Below are positions 27,494 to 35,923 of a stretch of DNA of 64,000 nucleotides, piece by piece; within the stretch, counting starts at the first letter, position 1; every line of letters begins with the position of its first letter. The notes under the pieces are model-generated. The model did not search any database, had not been told where the DNA came from, and saw only the letters and a list, made by a program, of their open reading frames with translations. Both the position numbers and the translations under genes were made by a program. Source of the DNA: Maridesulfovibrio sp. (GTDB lineage: Bacteria; Desulfobacterota; Desulfovibrionia; Desulfovibrionales; Desulfovibrionaceae); contig NZ_OY762999.1 of the NCBI RefSeq assembly GCF_963666665.1, forward strand, positions 1,617,501 to 1,681,500, written 5' to 3'.

Positions 27494-27579
27494 TCACGAC
27501 AACATGAACTTCCCGTTCAGGGTAAAACCTGAGTAATGCGAAAATCCGCAAAAAAGAATACACTTGGAGGACTTAAACA

Positions 27580-27999
27580 ATGAGCGAACTTACTTTTTCC
27601 ATCATCAAGCCTGATGCAGTTAAAGCCGGTAAAATAGGCGACATCATGAAAATGATCTCTGACGCCGGTCTGAAGATCAAGGCAACCAAGATGATCCACA
27701 TGACTCAGACTCAGGCTGAAGGTTTCTACGCTGTTCACAAAGAGCGTCCTTTCTTCGGTGAACTGGTTGAGTTCATGATTTCCGGCCCCTGCGTTGTTTC
27801 CGTTCTTGAAGGCGAAAACGCCATCAAGCGCTACCGTGACCTCATGGGTGCCACTAACCCCAATGAAGCAGCAGAAGGTACCATCCGCAAAGCTTTCGGC
27901 GCTGGAATCGAAGCAAACGCATGCCACGGCTCCGATGCACCCGAAACCGCAGCTATCGAAGTACCCTACTTCTTCAGCAACCTCGAAATGGTAAACTAA
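27580..27999 (+). CDS. ndk: nucleoside diphosphate kinase
   Basis: Transfers the gamma phosphate between nucleoside triphosphates and diphosphates through a phosphohistidine. The 139-residue length is standard. The active His116 is in NACHGSDAPETA, and the N-terminus shows FSIIKPDAVKAGKIG. It has a GGAGG ribosome site, and proC follows one base after its stop codon. Confidence 0.97.
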   Translation: MSELTFSIIKPDAVKAGKIGDIMKMISDAGLKIKATKMIHMTQTQAEGFYAVHKERPFFGELVEFMISGPCVVSVLEGENAIKRYRDLMGATNPNEAAEGTIRKAFGAGIEANACHGSDAPETAAIEVPYFFSNLEMVN

Positions 28000-28000
28000 T

Positions 28001-28804
28001 ATGACTAAAAAAGTTGGATTTATCGGCACAGGCAACATGGGCGCCGCCATAATCAGAGGAATGGCTGGCGATGACAGCATCAACTTGCTTGGTTCCGACC
28101 TGAACAAAACGGCACTGAACGCCCTTGCCGAAGAGACCGGGCTCATTCAATGTGAGACTCCCCGCGATCTTGCCAAGGAATCCGACTTCATAGTGCTGGC
28201 GGTCAAACCACAGCACGCTCCCGCAGTTCTGGAAGAGATTACACCTGAACTCAACGAGTCCAAATGTCTTATCTCCATCGCAGCAGGCCTGACAGTACAA
28301 AAACTCAAAGACTCCTGCGAGAACCGTTGCCCTGTAGTCAGGGTAATGCCCAACACCCCCGCACTGGTAAACGCAGGTGTGTTTGCAGTGTGCCTTGATG
28401 ATAGCCATCTCAGTGATGAACAGGCAAACTTCACTCGCGAAATGTTCACCCCGCTCGGTGATGTATACGCACTGGCTGAAAGCCAGTTTGATGCATTTAC
28501 CGGGGTAATCGGGTCCGGTCCCGCTTATGTCTTCTACTTTATTGAAGCGATGATCGAGTCCGCAGTTGAGCTGGGAATTCCTCGCGAACAGGCCACATCC
28601 ATGGTTCAGAAGCTGTTTGAAGGCTCCACCAAACTGGCACAGGAAAGCAAGTTCCACGTCAGTCAGTTGCGTGAAATGGTAACCTCTCCCGGAGGAACTA
28701 CCGTTCAAGCCCTCATCCATCTGGACCGCACCGCTACCCGCGCCAATATTATTGATGCGGTACGTCAGAGCTATAAGCGGAGTGTTGAACTCGGGAAAAA
28801 ATAA
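28001..28804 (+). CDS. proC: pyrroline-5-carboxylate reductase
   Basis: Last step of proline synthesis, NAD(P)H-dependent reduction of pyrroline-5-carboxylate. The Rossmann motif is VGFIGTGNMGAAII at residues 4-17. The C-terminal dimer domain carries GSGPAYVFYFIEAM and the signature VTSPGGTTVQALIHLD. The 267-residue length fits. It follows ndk by one base, and a dispersed repeat begins exactly at its stop codon. Confidence 0.96.
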   Translation: MTKKVGFIGTGNMGAAIIRGMAGDDSINLLGSDLNKTALNALAEETGLIQCETPRDLAKESDFIVLAVKPQHAPAVLEEITPELNESKCLISIAAGLTVQKLKDSCENRCPVVRVMPNTPALVNAGVFAVCLDDSHLSDEQANFTREMFTPLGDVYALAESQFDAFTGVIGSGPAYVFYFIEAMIESAVELGIPREQATSMVQKLFEGSTKLAQESKFHVSQLREMVTSPGGTTVQALIHLDRTATRANIIDAVRQSYKRSVELGKK

Positions 28805-28885
28805 GAATGCCTCCGGCGGCCCTTCGGGGACCGGAAAAACTTTTGCAAAAGTTTCTCCGGACTCTTCAAAACCTTTTATCGGTTT
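28805..28885 (+). repeat. dispersed palindromic repeat, copy 1
   Basis: Starts within the proC stop codon: TAAGAATGCCTCCGGCGG, then a 30-base imperfect palindrome at 28831-28860 centred on CTTTTGCAAAAG. It shares order and sequence with the copy after leuB (59437-59500, opposite strand). Confidence 0.7.
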
Positions 28886-28920
28886 TAAAATGAGCTAGCT
28901 TGGTACGGCATAAATGTAAA

Positions 28921-28958
28921 AAAAGGAGACTTGATTTGTTCAAGTCTCCTTTTCTTTT
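28921..28958. terminator. bidirectional terminator between proC and the glycosyltransferase
   Basis: Fourteen-base perfect stem AAAAGGAGACTTGA with a 5-base loop and A/T tails on both sides. Confidence 0.9.
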
Positions 28959-30939
28959 AAACGAAGTAAGTCAGATATATTGTCGTTCCCCAGACGGTCA
29001 TAAAACCGCATAGCGCGGACTTAACATAGATATTTTTCAGCAATGGTTTAATGCCTGCCATGGCGAGAATACCATAACACGGTAACAGACCGAGTGTGTA
29101 GCTTGCCTTGGCTGTGCTGTAGACGGGTAAATTTAAATACAGGTATGCTTCGGCAGTAAAATAGACCACGATACACGCGACAAGAAACATACGCCCATTA
29201 AAGACAGACCTGACGGGCTTGTAAAATGTTCTCCCTATCCCAGCCAGAATCATGATTGACGGGACTAAGGCCAACAATGCTGTCGCCATCATCAACTGAT
29301 CATCCCACGGAGGCCTGCTGGTAAATTTACTCATCCCGCTCAGATTCGCATCCAACCAGAGAGTGGAATAAAGTCCGTCCCAGATTCCATTGACTGTAGA
29401 GTAAACGGGCTTGATGACAGCACTCCCAAAACTGGTGAAATGCTCCCAGATACGATAGCTATGATCCTGCCACCAGCTGATCTCACGAATCTTATCCCAG
29501 CCACCAACGAAAGGTTTACCGTAACTGAGCCAATTCCGCAGGTAATACCAACCGCCACTGACTGCTGTAATTATCAAACACAGGAGAACTCCCCTGAGAC
29601 TTGCGCCTTTATCAACTGAAGAGTCACTTTTCTCTGCCATTAAGGGCAAAAGGACAAAAAAGATAACCATAGGTATCAAAAGGGTGCAGGTCGCTTTGCT
29701 CAAAATGGCCAAGCCGAGGCAAAAACCAAGAAGCGCGAAATCCAGTAAATTTCGTCTGTCACGATCTTTAATTATGATCAGGCACATCAGGATCGTTAAT
29801 GCGGAAAAAACAGCAGCAAGCGATTCATTGCCCCAAAACTGGGCCATTGCAAAATTCATAGGCAGGAATCCGCTGATCAAGGTTGCCCCGATCTGAGCGA
29901 AACGATTTTCATCAAAAGCCTTAACAGCGCATCTGTAGCATACTTCAATCATAATCGCGCCACAGGCAAGCGGTATCAGCCGCAGCCAATAGAGAGCACT
30001 TTCAACATCCATGAACAAAAGCAGAAATTTATAAAATGCGGCGGAAATGATGTAATAAAGTGGAGGCTGAAACATCTGCCATCCTTCAAGCGGACTGGGC
30101 AGACTGAAATTCTCGGCTACGTACTCAATATATTTGAAGTGTCCGACCGAATCCATACCAAGCTTAAGTGGCAGGTCATGAAAATTATTAAACGCCATGA
30201 CTGCCCATAACCCAAGAAGAATACACCTGAATTGTGCGGGGGTGAAATCAATGCTGCGGACAAATGCAGGTCCCTTACCGCTCTCACGTAACCAGACAAA
30301 ACCTGCCCCAAACAAAAACAAAGGCAACATTAGTGGCAAAGACGCCAACAAAGCCTGATCAGAACTTTCAAATTCATTAGCAATTTGCAAACTGCCCGGA
30401 GTCGCAACATCAGCGGCTTGATTCCAAACAAAATCATCGCGACTGGCTTCCCAACCATCAGGAGTGGAAATATCTAAAGCTTCGACTCCTACGTCTTCAG
30501 TCCATAACAACAGAGCCGGATGTGCATTTTCATTGACCACCGCAATTTTCAATTCATGTTTTCCGGCAGCCAGATCAGGCAGAACAAGTGCAATTCCTTC
30601 ACGCCATTTCCCCATATCCCCGTCAAACTTGCGCACTGGCACTCCATCCAGCCAGACACCGGCCCCACGGAAAGCCTTTAGTTGCAGACTGATATCCATA
30701 GGCTCCTTGAGCTCAAACTTGCGGCGGAAAAGGGTTATTTCAGAACCGTTATTGCGGGCGTTGAGTCGAAAAGGCAGGTCAAGCTTAATCCAGCGTGCTT
30801 TCGGATGAGCAGCCAGATAAGAATTATCCGGCATTGAAAGAGATGAATTGAAGGCGTAAAAAGCAGCCCCGACAAAAGCACATATAGCCAGAACCAAAAT
30901 ACCCAGTACAACACGATTTTTATATGGATCCTGAGGCAT
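28957..30939 (-). CDS. membrane glycosyltransferase, GT39/ArnT-like, with N-terminal beta domain
   Basis: A 660-residue protein with an N-terminal helix (about 10-30), a soluble region of about 190 residues and then about ten membrane helices. The first periplasmic loop after the second anchor has GMDSVGHFKYIEYV, which fits the Asp-containing loop of lipid-linked sugar transferases. The soluble part (around LFRRKFELKEPMDISL, GVWLDGVPVRKF) looks like a jelly-roll or galactose-binding fold placed before the transferase; this is inference. It likely moves a sugar from a polyprenyl carrier to an envelope acceptor. It is monocistronic. Confidence 0.72.
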   Translation of the reverse strand: MPQDPYKNRVVLGILVLAICAFVGAAFYAFNSSLSMPDNSYLAAHPKARWIKLDLPFRLNARNNGSEITLFRRKFELKEPMDISLQLKAFRGAGVWLDGVPVRKFDGDMGKWREGIALVLPDLAAGKHELKIAVVNENAHPALLLWTEDVGVEALDISTPDGWEASRDDFVWNQAADVATPGSLQIANEFESSDQALLASLPLMLPLFLFGAGFVWLRESGKGPAFVRSIDFTPAQFRCILLGLWAVMAFNNFHDLPLKLGMDSVGHFKYIEYVAENFSLPSPLEGWQMFQPPLYYIISAAFYKFLLLFMDVESALYWLRLIPLACGAIMIEVCYRCAVKAFDENRFAQIGATLISGFLPMNFAMAQFWGNESLAAVFSALTILMCLIIIKDRDRRNLLDFALLGFCLGLAILSKATCTLLIPMVIFFVLLPLMAEKSDSSVDKGASLRGVLLCLIITAVSGGWYYLRNWLSYGKPFVGGWDKIREISWWQDHSYRIWEHFTSFGSAVIKPVYSTVNGIWDGLYSTLWLDANLSGMSKFTSRPPWDDQLMMATALLALVPSIMILAGIGRTFYKPVRSVFNGRMFLVACIVVYFTAEAYLYLNLPVYSTAKASYTLGLLPCYGILAMAGIKPLLKNIYVKSALCGFMTVWGTTIYLTYFV

Positions 30940-31028
30940 GAAATTCTCCGTATTTTTTTATTCTTTTATACGGATTAGAGCCACTTGGGTAGGGTAAAAA
31001 TCAAGAAAAGAAGACCATTGAGCATCAA

Positions 31029-31066
31029 TAAAAAAACCGGAATTCCACTGCTGCGAAATTCCGGTT
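31029..31066 (-). terminator. Rho-independent terminator after cbiB
   Basis: Ten-base stem AACCGGAATT / AATTCCGGTT followed on the minus strand by seven T. Confidence 0.9.
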
Positions 31067-31094
31067 AAATGTCAGCTTGAAGGCGGATTAATTA

Positions 31095-32054
31095 CTAGTG
31101 AACTACGCCGGATGCCCAGACCATTACAAAGTAGATGTCGAGCAGAACAGCGGAGAAGATTGCGGTGGTCATTACCAGAGCACCAAGTCTCTTCAGCTTA
31201 AGGGAAGTCCATTCACCGGATTCAGGACCGATAACGGGCTTTTCTTTTTCTTCACCGAAGTATACAGCCTTGCCGCCCATGGAAGCACCCAACAGCCATG
31301 CTGCAGGAGCCATGGACCAACCAGCGTTGGGGCTTTCGGTCTTGTTGGCGTCTTCGATGAGATTATCGTAAGCGGATTCCCAATCAAGCTTCATAATACG
31401 GCCTGCTGCCAGCATCATGAAACCGGTGATACGTGCGGGAATGAAAGCCAGCACATCGTCAGCCTTGGCTGCGTAGTAACCGAACTCCTTGAATTCTTCA
31501 TTCTTGTAGCCCCACATGGAATCCATGGTGGAGATGGTTTTGTAAACCCACATTCCGGCAGGTCCGGTAACTACGAGGTAGAAGAAAGGAGCAACGAAAC
31601 CGTCGTTCAGGTTTTCGCTGGTAGATTCAGCAAGAGCCTTACGCAGACCGTTTTCATCGAGTTCGGAAACATCACGGCTGACCAGTTCAGCAATTGCTTT
31701 ACGGGCATCTTCAATTCTGCCGCTGTCCAGCAGAGAAGCTGCATTCTTGTGCTCACTGAGCAGGGAGCCGAGAGCAAGACCTGCATAAGCAAGATACAGG
31801 GCGATCAACACACCGAAGAAAGGAATTGCCAGAAAAATCTTGAGTACACTCCAGACCACTATAGCGAAAACCAGTACACCTACACCGCCCATAATCTTAC
31901 GGGACATGCCGGTGGAGAAAACCCAGTTTTTGTACTTGTCGAGAGCCATACCGATATAACGCACGGGATGGGGAAGCCACTTGGGATCACCTAAAACGAG
32001 ATCAAGAACAAGTGCAATAACAGGTACAAGAAACAAAACAGTAGAATTGTCCAT
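31095..32054 (-). CDS. cbiB: adenosylcobinamide-phosphate synthase
   Basis: Inner-membrane enzyme that attaches the aminopropanol arm to adenosylcobyric acid in cobalamin synthesis (CbiB/CobD). DLVLGDPKWLPHPVRYIG near the N-terminus, STSENLNDGFVAPFFY and RPxxx-like loops with SPNAGWSMAPAAWLLG are family signatures. I start at ATG 32054 (MDNSTVLFL), giving 319 residues. The longer ORF to 32114 lacks a ribosome site. It stands alone, and the 3' part of a putative cobalamin riboswitch lies about 100 bases upstream, which suits feedback control by the end product. Confidence 0.92.
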   Translation of the reverse strand: MDNSTVLFLVPVIALVLDLVLGDPKWLPHPVRYIGMALDKYKNWVFSTGMSRKIMGGVGVLVFAIVVWSVLKIFLAIPFFGVLIALYLAYAGLALGSLLSEHKNAASLLDSGRIEDARKAIAELVSRDVSELDENGLRKALAESTSENLNDGFVAPFFYLVVTGPAGMWVYKTISTMDSMWGYKNEEFKEFGYYAAKADDVLAFIPARITGFMMLAAGRIMKLDWESAYDNLIEDANKTESPNAGWSMAPAAWLLGASMGGKAVYFGEEKEKPVIGPESGEWTSLKLKRLGALVMTTAIFSAVLLDIYFVMVWASGVVH

Positions 32055-32159
32055 CAGATATTCATCCTCAAATCTTAAAGCGTTTGGCCGAGACAAATAG
32101 TGCGGCGCACTCAAAATAAATTCATACTTATTTTAAGTTAATTCAAATCTATGAATTTA

Positions 32160-32290
32160 ATAAACCTGACACTCAAATCGGCACACAGGGACAGCCGGAG
32201 CCGGAATCTCACTATTTCCTACCTCGCGTAAAGGTAAATAAATGCCCCGCAGCCGATCCTTCCCACAGAATCGGACGCTTGCTGTCTCTA
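32160..32290 (-). promoter_or_regulatory. putative cobalamin riboswitch upstream of cbiB
   Basis: On the minus strand a GGAA, then GTGAGATTCCGG, then GGCTGTCCCTGTGTG and finally GTGTCAGG follow in the order of the conserved core of the cobalamin aptamer (GGGAA, GGTGxAAxTCC, GCxGxCCC, CxGTxA, GxCAGG). A small stem ACCT/AGGT precedes the core. Downstream, AAATTCATA can pair with TATGAATTT just before the gene. The outer P1 stem was not resolved, and several core positions differ from consensus. Confidence 0.55.
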
Positions 32291-32299
32291 CATCATATA

Positions 32300-32332
32300 A
32301 AAAAGCGGCACGGACAACAATCCGTACCGCTC
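32300..32332 (-). terminator. Rho-independent terminator after rpoD
   Basis: Stem AGCGG-ACGGA / TCCGT-CCGCT with one internal mismatch, followed by a T-run on the minus strand. Confidence 0.88.
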
Positions 32333-32340
32333 TCTTATTT

Positions 32341-34101
32341 TTAATTTTCGTAGTAGGAACGCAGTAAAGCACTGCGAACAGGATGACGCAGTTTTCTTAA
32401 GGCCTTGGCCTCAATCTGCCTGATACGCTCACGGGTTACGTTAAAAAGTTTACCAACCTCTTCAAGAGTATGGTCGGACTTTTCGCCGATACCGAAGCGC
32501 TTACGCAGGACCTGCTCCTCACGGGGGGTAAGATCGGAAAGTACGGTCGCAATCTGCTCGCCGAGTTTGGTGCTGACCACCTCTTCAGCAGGCGCCGCGG
32601 CCTTCTTATCTTCAATAAAATCGCCGAGACTCGAATCCTCTTCATCACCGATAGGTGTTTCAAGGGAAATTGGTTCCTTGGCAATCTTGAGTACTTTCTT
32701 AACTTTTTCCAGCGGATAATCCATACGCTCTGCAATTTCTTCCGGAGAAGGATCGCGTCCCAGTTCCTGTACAAGGTAACGGGAAGTACGGATCAGCTTG
32801 TTAATAGTCTCGATCATATGAACCGGAATACGGATGGTACGGGCCTGGTCCGCAATCGCGCGGGTGATGGCCTGTCTGATCCACCAGGTTGCATAGGTGG
32901 AGAACTTGTATCCACGCTGGTATTCAAATTTATCAACCGCCTTCATCAGGCCGATGTTACCTTCCTGAATCAGGTCGAGGAACTGCAGCCCGCGGTTGGT
33001 GTATTTCTTGGCAATGGAAACAACGAGACGCAGGTTGGCGCGGATAAGCTCCTGCTTAGCACGCATTGCGCTGCGGTTACCATGCTTGATACGCCAGAGA
33101 ACTTCTTCAAGGTCATACACATTATGACAGCATTTATCCTGCAGGCGAGCCAGAATTTCCATCTTACCGGAGATCATTTCCTTAAAGGAAAAAAGTTCGT
33201 CAACGGTCATGCCGAGTTCATCTGAAGCGGCAACAGGATTGATTTCGCGGTCATCGATCTGCTTGAAAAGTTCCTTGATCTCCTGCTGTGTTTTACCAGT
33301 GGAGAGGATATATGCGGAAAGGTCACGCTGGCAGTTATGCATCTGCCTTACGTAGTCACCTACAGTCTCAATGATCTGGTCGATGAGAGTCTTCTCGATT
33401 TTGATATCACGAAGTCTTTCAACGATTTCATTCTTATAGCTTACAATCTCGTTCTGTTCCTTAGCGACTTTTTTGTCCAGACGGGCACAGTAGTCGAGAT
33501 TGTCATAGAGTTTTCTCTTCTTCTCATAAAGCTTCTTGACTTCATCCAGCAGGAAAATAACACGCTGGCGCTGGTTCATCTCATCTTCACTGGGGTCGTC
33601 TTCCTCAATGGTTTTAACGACATCCTTCAGCTTGATGCGTGATTCGTCAAGATCTTCACCGACGTTGATGAGCTCTTCAATTGCAACCGGAATTTCAACC
33701 AGTGCATAAAGGACATCCATCTCGCCGTTTTCAATTTTCTTGGCGATGACAACCTCGCCCTCACGGTCCAGAAGTCCTACCGCGCCCATTTCGCGCAGAT
33801 ACATGCGCACAGGGTCAGTGGAACGGGAAACGTAATCTACGCTTTCCTCTTCGCTTTCAGTGAGATCAATGTCATCCTCGTTATCCACCCCGGCATCCAT
33901 AATCTTTTTGCCGTCTTCGGGTGTGTTGACGATTGCAATGTTCAACTGGTCGAAAATCTTGATTACATCATCAAGCTGATCAGACTTGTTGAACTCGGCA
34001 GGCAGAGCCTTCCCCAACTGTTCAAAGGTCAAAAACCCCTGTTTCTTACCTTCGGAAATCAGAGTTTTAATCGCCTGAATATCCTTAATGTTGCTCATCA
34101 T
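32341..34101 (-). CDS. rpoD: RNA polymerase primary sigma factor RpoD
   Basis: Housekeeping sigma-70 of 586 residues. Region 1.1 is at the N-terminus (IKDIQAIKTLISEGKKQGFLTFEQL) and region 1.2 carries DPVRMYLREMGAVGLL. A long acidic non-conserved part lies at about 130-330. Region 2 has NLRLVVSIAKKYTNRGLQFLDLIQEGNIGLMKAVDKFEYQRGYKFSTYATWWIRQAI, cited here only as landmark segments. Region 4.2 ends with ERIRQIEAKALRKLRHP. Two ATG codons follow GGAGGG (34101 and 34098); the second may be the true start. It overlaps dnaG by 17 bases and ends the macromolecular-synthesis operon. Confidence 0.97.
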   Translation of the reverse strand: MMSNIKDIQAIKTLISEGKKQGFLTFEQLGKALPAEFNKSDQLDDVIKIFDQLNIAIVNTPEDGKKIMDAGVDNEDDIDLTESEEESVDYVSRSTDPVRMYLREMGAVGLLDREGEVVIAKKIENGEMDVLYALVEIPVAIEELINVGEDLDESRIKLKDVVKTIEEDDPSEDEMNQRQRVIFLLDEVKKLYEKKRKLYDNLDYCARLDKKVAKEQNEIVSYKNEIVERLRDIKIEKTLIDQIIETVGDYVRQMHNCQRDLSAYILSTGKTQQEIKELFKQIDDREINPVAASDELGMTVDELFSFKEMISGKMEILARLQDKCCHNVYDLEEVLWRIKHGNRSAMRAKQELIRANLRLVVSIAKKYTNRGLQFLDLIQEGNIGLMKAVDKFEYQRGYKFSTYATWWIRQAITRAIADQARTIRIPVHMIETINKLIRTSRYLVQELGRDPSPEEIAERMDYPLEKVKKVLKIAKEPISLETPIGDEEDSSLGDFIEDKKAAAPAEEVVSTKLGEQIATVLSDLTPREEQVLRKRFGIGEKSDHTLEEVGKLFNVTRERIRQIEAKALRKLRHPVRSALLRSYYEN

Positions 34102-35824
34102 CCCTCCATACAGAGTCGTTCAGGACTTTGAGGTACGCGTTTACGCGTTCGGTATCGCCTTGAGCCTGAGCACGGCGCAAAGCATCGGTGAGCTTTTTTC
34201 GGCCCATATCGTACCGTCGCCGGGCAATTACCCTACAGACATGTCGCCATTCATCTTCCAGATCTTCACCGGAGAGAGCTTCCTCCATCCGGCAACCGGC
34301 ATAGAATCTTTTTTCAGAATCATCGAGTAACGGGATGATGTCCTGCCCGCTGTGAGCCACAATTTTAGACCACAGTGTTTTGCCCCAGTGCGAGGTCAGA
34401 ACCTGAGCTACTCCCCTTTCCGATAATTCGACGACATATTCCGGATGTTTTACCGCATACCTCAAGAAATATTTATCATCTTTAACCTGTGCCCCCACCG
34501 GAGTCGCAGCGCGGTGTTGATCCCTCTGAACTATGTTCTGCTGCTGCGGGACCGGGGCATTGAGAGCACCGGAAAAAACCGACCTTAATTCCGCTTCTGC
34601 CACTCCAAGGCCGCTAGCGACCTTAGGCAGATAAAACGCACGTAAGGACGCACTGGTCATCCTCTTCAGAAATCCCTGCGCCCAATCCATTACTTCACGG
34701 GGTGAAGACCCCTTCTGCAAGGTTTCCAGACTGAATTCCAGACCATCACGAGCCTTATCCAGAAACACTTGAAATCCTTCCGCCCCACGGGACTGAAGGA
34801 TACTATCCACATCCTCCCCGTCGGGAAGGACGACAACACCGCAGGAAACTCCCTGCGTAAGAATCATTTCCGTACTGCGCAAAGCCGCTTTCAGCCCGGC
34901 AGCATCCCCGTCAAAAACGAGATCTATTTTCGAACAGAACCCGGAGAGCCTTTTGACCTGATCCGGGGTAAGTGCCGTTCCCAGCACCCCGCATGAATTT
35001 GTATATCCGAACTGATGCAGGGAAATAACATCCATGTACCCTTCGGTCAGCAGGGCCCGCTTGGTTCGGGCAATGGAGTTCCGGGCCGTTGAAAGACCGT
35101 ACAGGTGCTCCCCTTTCTTGTAGATAGGGGTATCACTGCTGTTTAAATACTTCGGTTCTCCATCTGTAATTATTCTTCCGCCAAAAGCAATAACCCTTCC
35201 CGATAAATTTGTGATGGGAAAGATCAACCTTGCGCGAAAACGATCATAAGTGCGGCCCTTGGCATTCTGGGAGAGAAGTCCGGCTTTGACTCCCTGCTCG
35301 GCTGTATAACCTTTGGAAACCAAATACTTTTCCAATCCCTGCCAATCCTCGGTGCTGCACCCCAGACCGAAAGACTCGATAACAGAAGCATCCATGCCCC
35401 TGCCCTCGAGATATTTTCGGGCTTCACGCCCTTCAGGAAGCTTGAGCATACGACTGAAATATTTAGCCGCATGTTCATGCATATCCATGAAAATTTTGCG
35501 TTCAGAACTTCTCTTGGCTGCCTGCGGATCAACTTTCCCCGGAGTAAGCTCCACCCCGGCTTCTGCCGCAAGCTGTTCAAGAGCATCCTTGAATTCCACC
35601 CCGTTAATATGGGAGTAAAAATCAAAAATATCCCCGGACGCCTGACAACCGAAACAATAGAAAAAACCTTCCTCGCCGTTAACACTGAAAGAAGCGCTCT
35701 TTTCATTATGAAAAGGACAAAGTCCCATCCAGCGTCCGGACACGGGTTTCAGTTCTACATACCTGCGCACGATATCGACTATGTCAAGGCGTTCTTTGAT
35801 GGCCTCTATGGCAGCTCTATCCAA
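34085..35824 (-). CDS. dnaG: DNA primase
   Basis: Makes RNA primers at the replication fork. The zinc-binding motif CPFHNEKSASF with CFGC (CHC2 type) is in the first 65 residues. The TOPRIM core shows LLTEGYMDVISLHQFG and DLVFDGDAAGLKAA. I choose a TTG at 35824 as start, with GGAGG five bases before and the usual opening DRAAIEAIKERLDIVDIV right after; this gives 579 residues. The longer ORF to 35878 lacks a site. It lies between mutS2 and rpoD. Confidence 0.95.
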   Translation of the reverse strand: MDRAAIEAIKERLDIVDIVRRYVELKPVSGRWMGLCPFHNEKSASFSVNGEEGFFYCFGCQASGDIFDFYSHINGVEFKDALEQLAAEAGVELTPGKVDPQAAKRSSERKIFMDMHEHAAKYFSRMLKLPEGREARKYLEGRGMDASVIESFGLGCSTEDWQGLEKYLVSKGYTAEQGVKAGLLSQNAKGRTYDRFRARLIFPITNLSGRVIAFGGRIITDGEPKYLNSSDTPIYKKGEHLYGLSTARNSIARTKRALLTEGYMDVISLHQFGYTNSCGVLGTALTPDQVKRLSGFCSKIDLVFDGDAAGLKAALRSTEMILTQGVSCGVVVLPDGEDVDSILQSRGAEGFQVFLDKARDGLEFSLETLQKGSSPREVMDWAQGFLKRMTSASLRAFYLPKVASGLGVAEAELRSVFSGALNAPVPQQQNIVQRDQHRAATPVGAQVKDDKYFLRYAVKHPEYVVELSERGVAQVLTSHWGKTLWSKIVAHSGQDIIPLLDDSEKRFYAGCRMEEALSGEDLEDEWRHVCRVIARRRYDMGRKKLTDALRRAQAQGDTERVNAYLKVLNDSVWRDDEQH

Positions 35825-35923
35825 AGAATCCTCCGTAACATCATCGAAAAAATTCGAAGCAGTTGAAATAATGCACAATCATTGCAGCCTGAACATCCAT
35901 AGCACGGCCTGCAATAATTTGCA

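Noticed and set aside
32157..32372. Minus-strand ORF of 71 residues upstream of cbiB
   Set aside because: It crosses the rpoD terminator and the putative riboswitch; structured RNA explains the region better.
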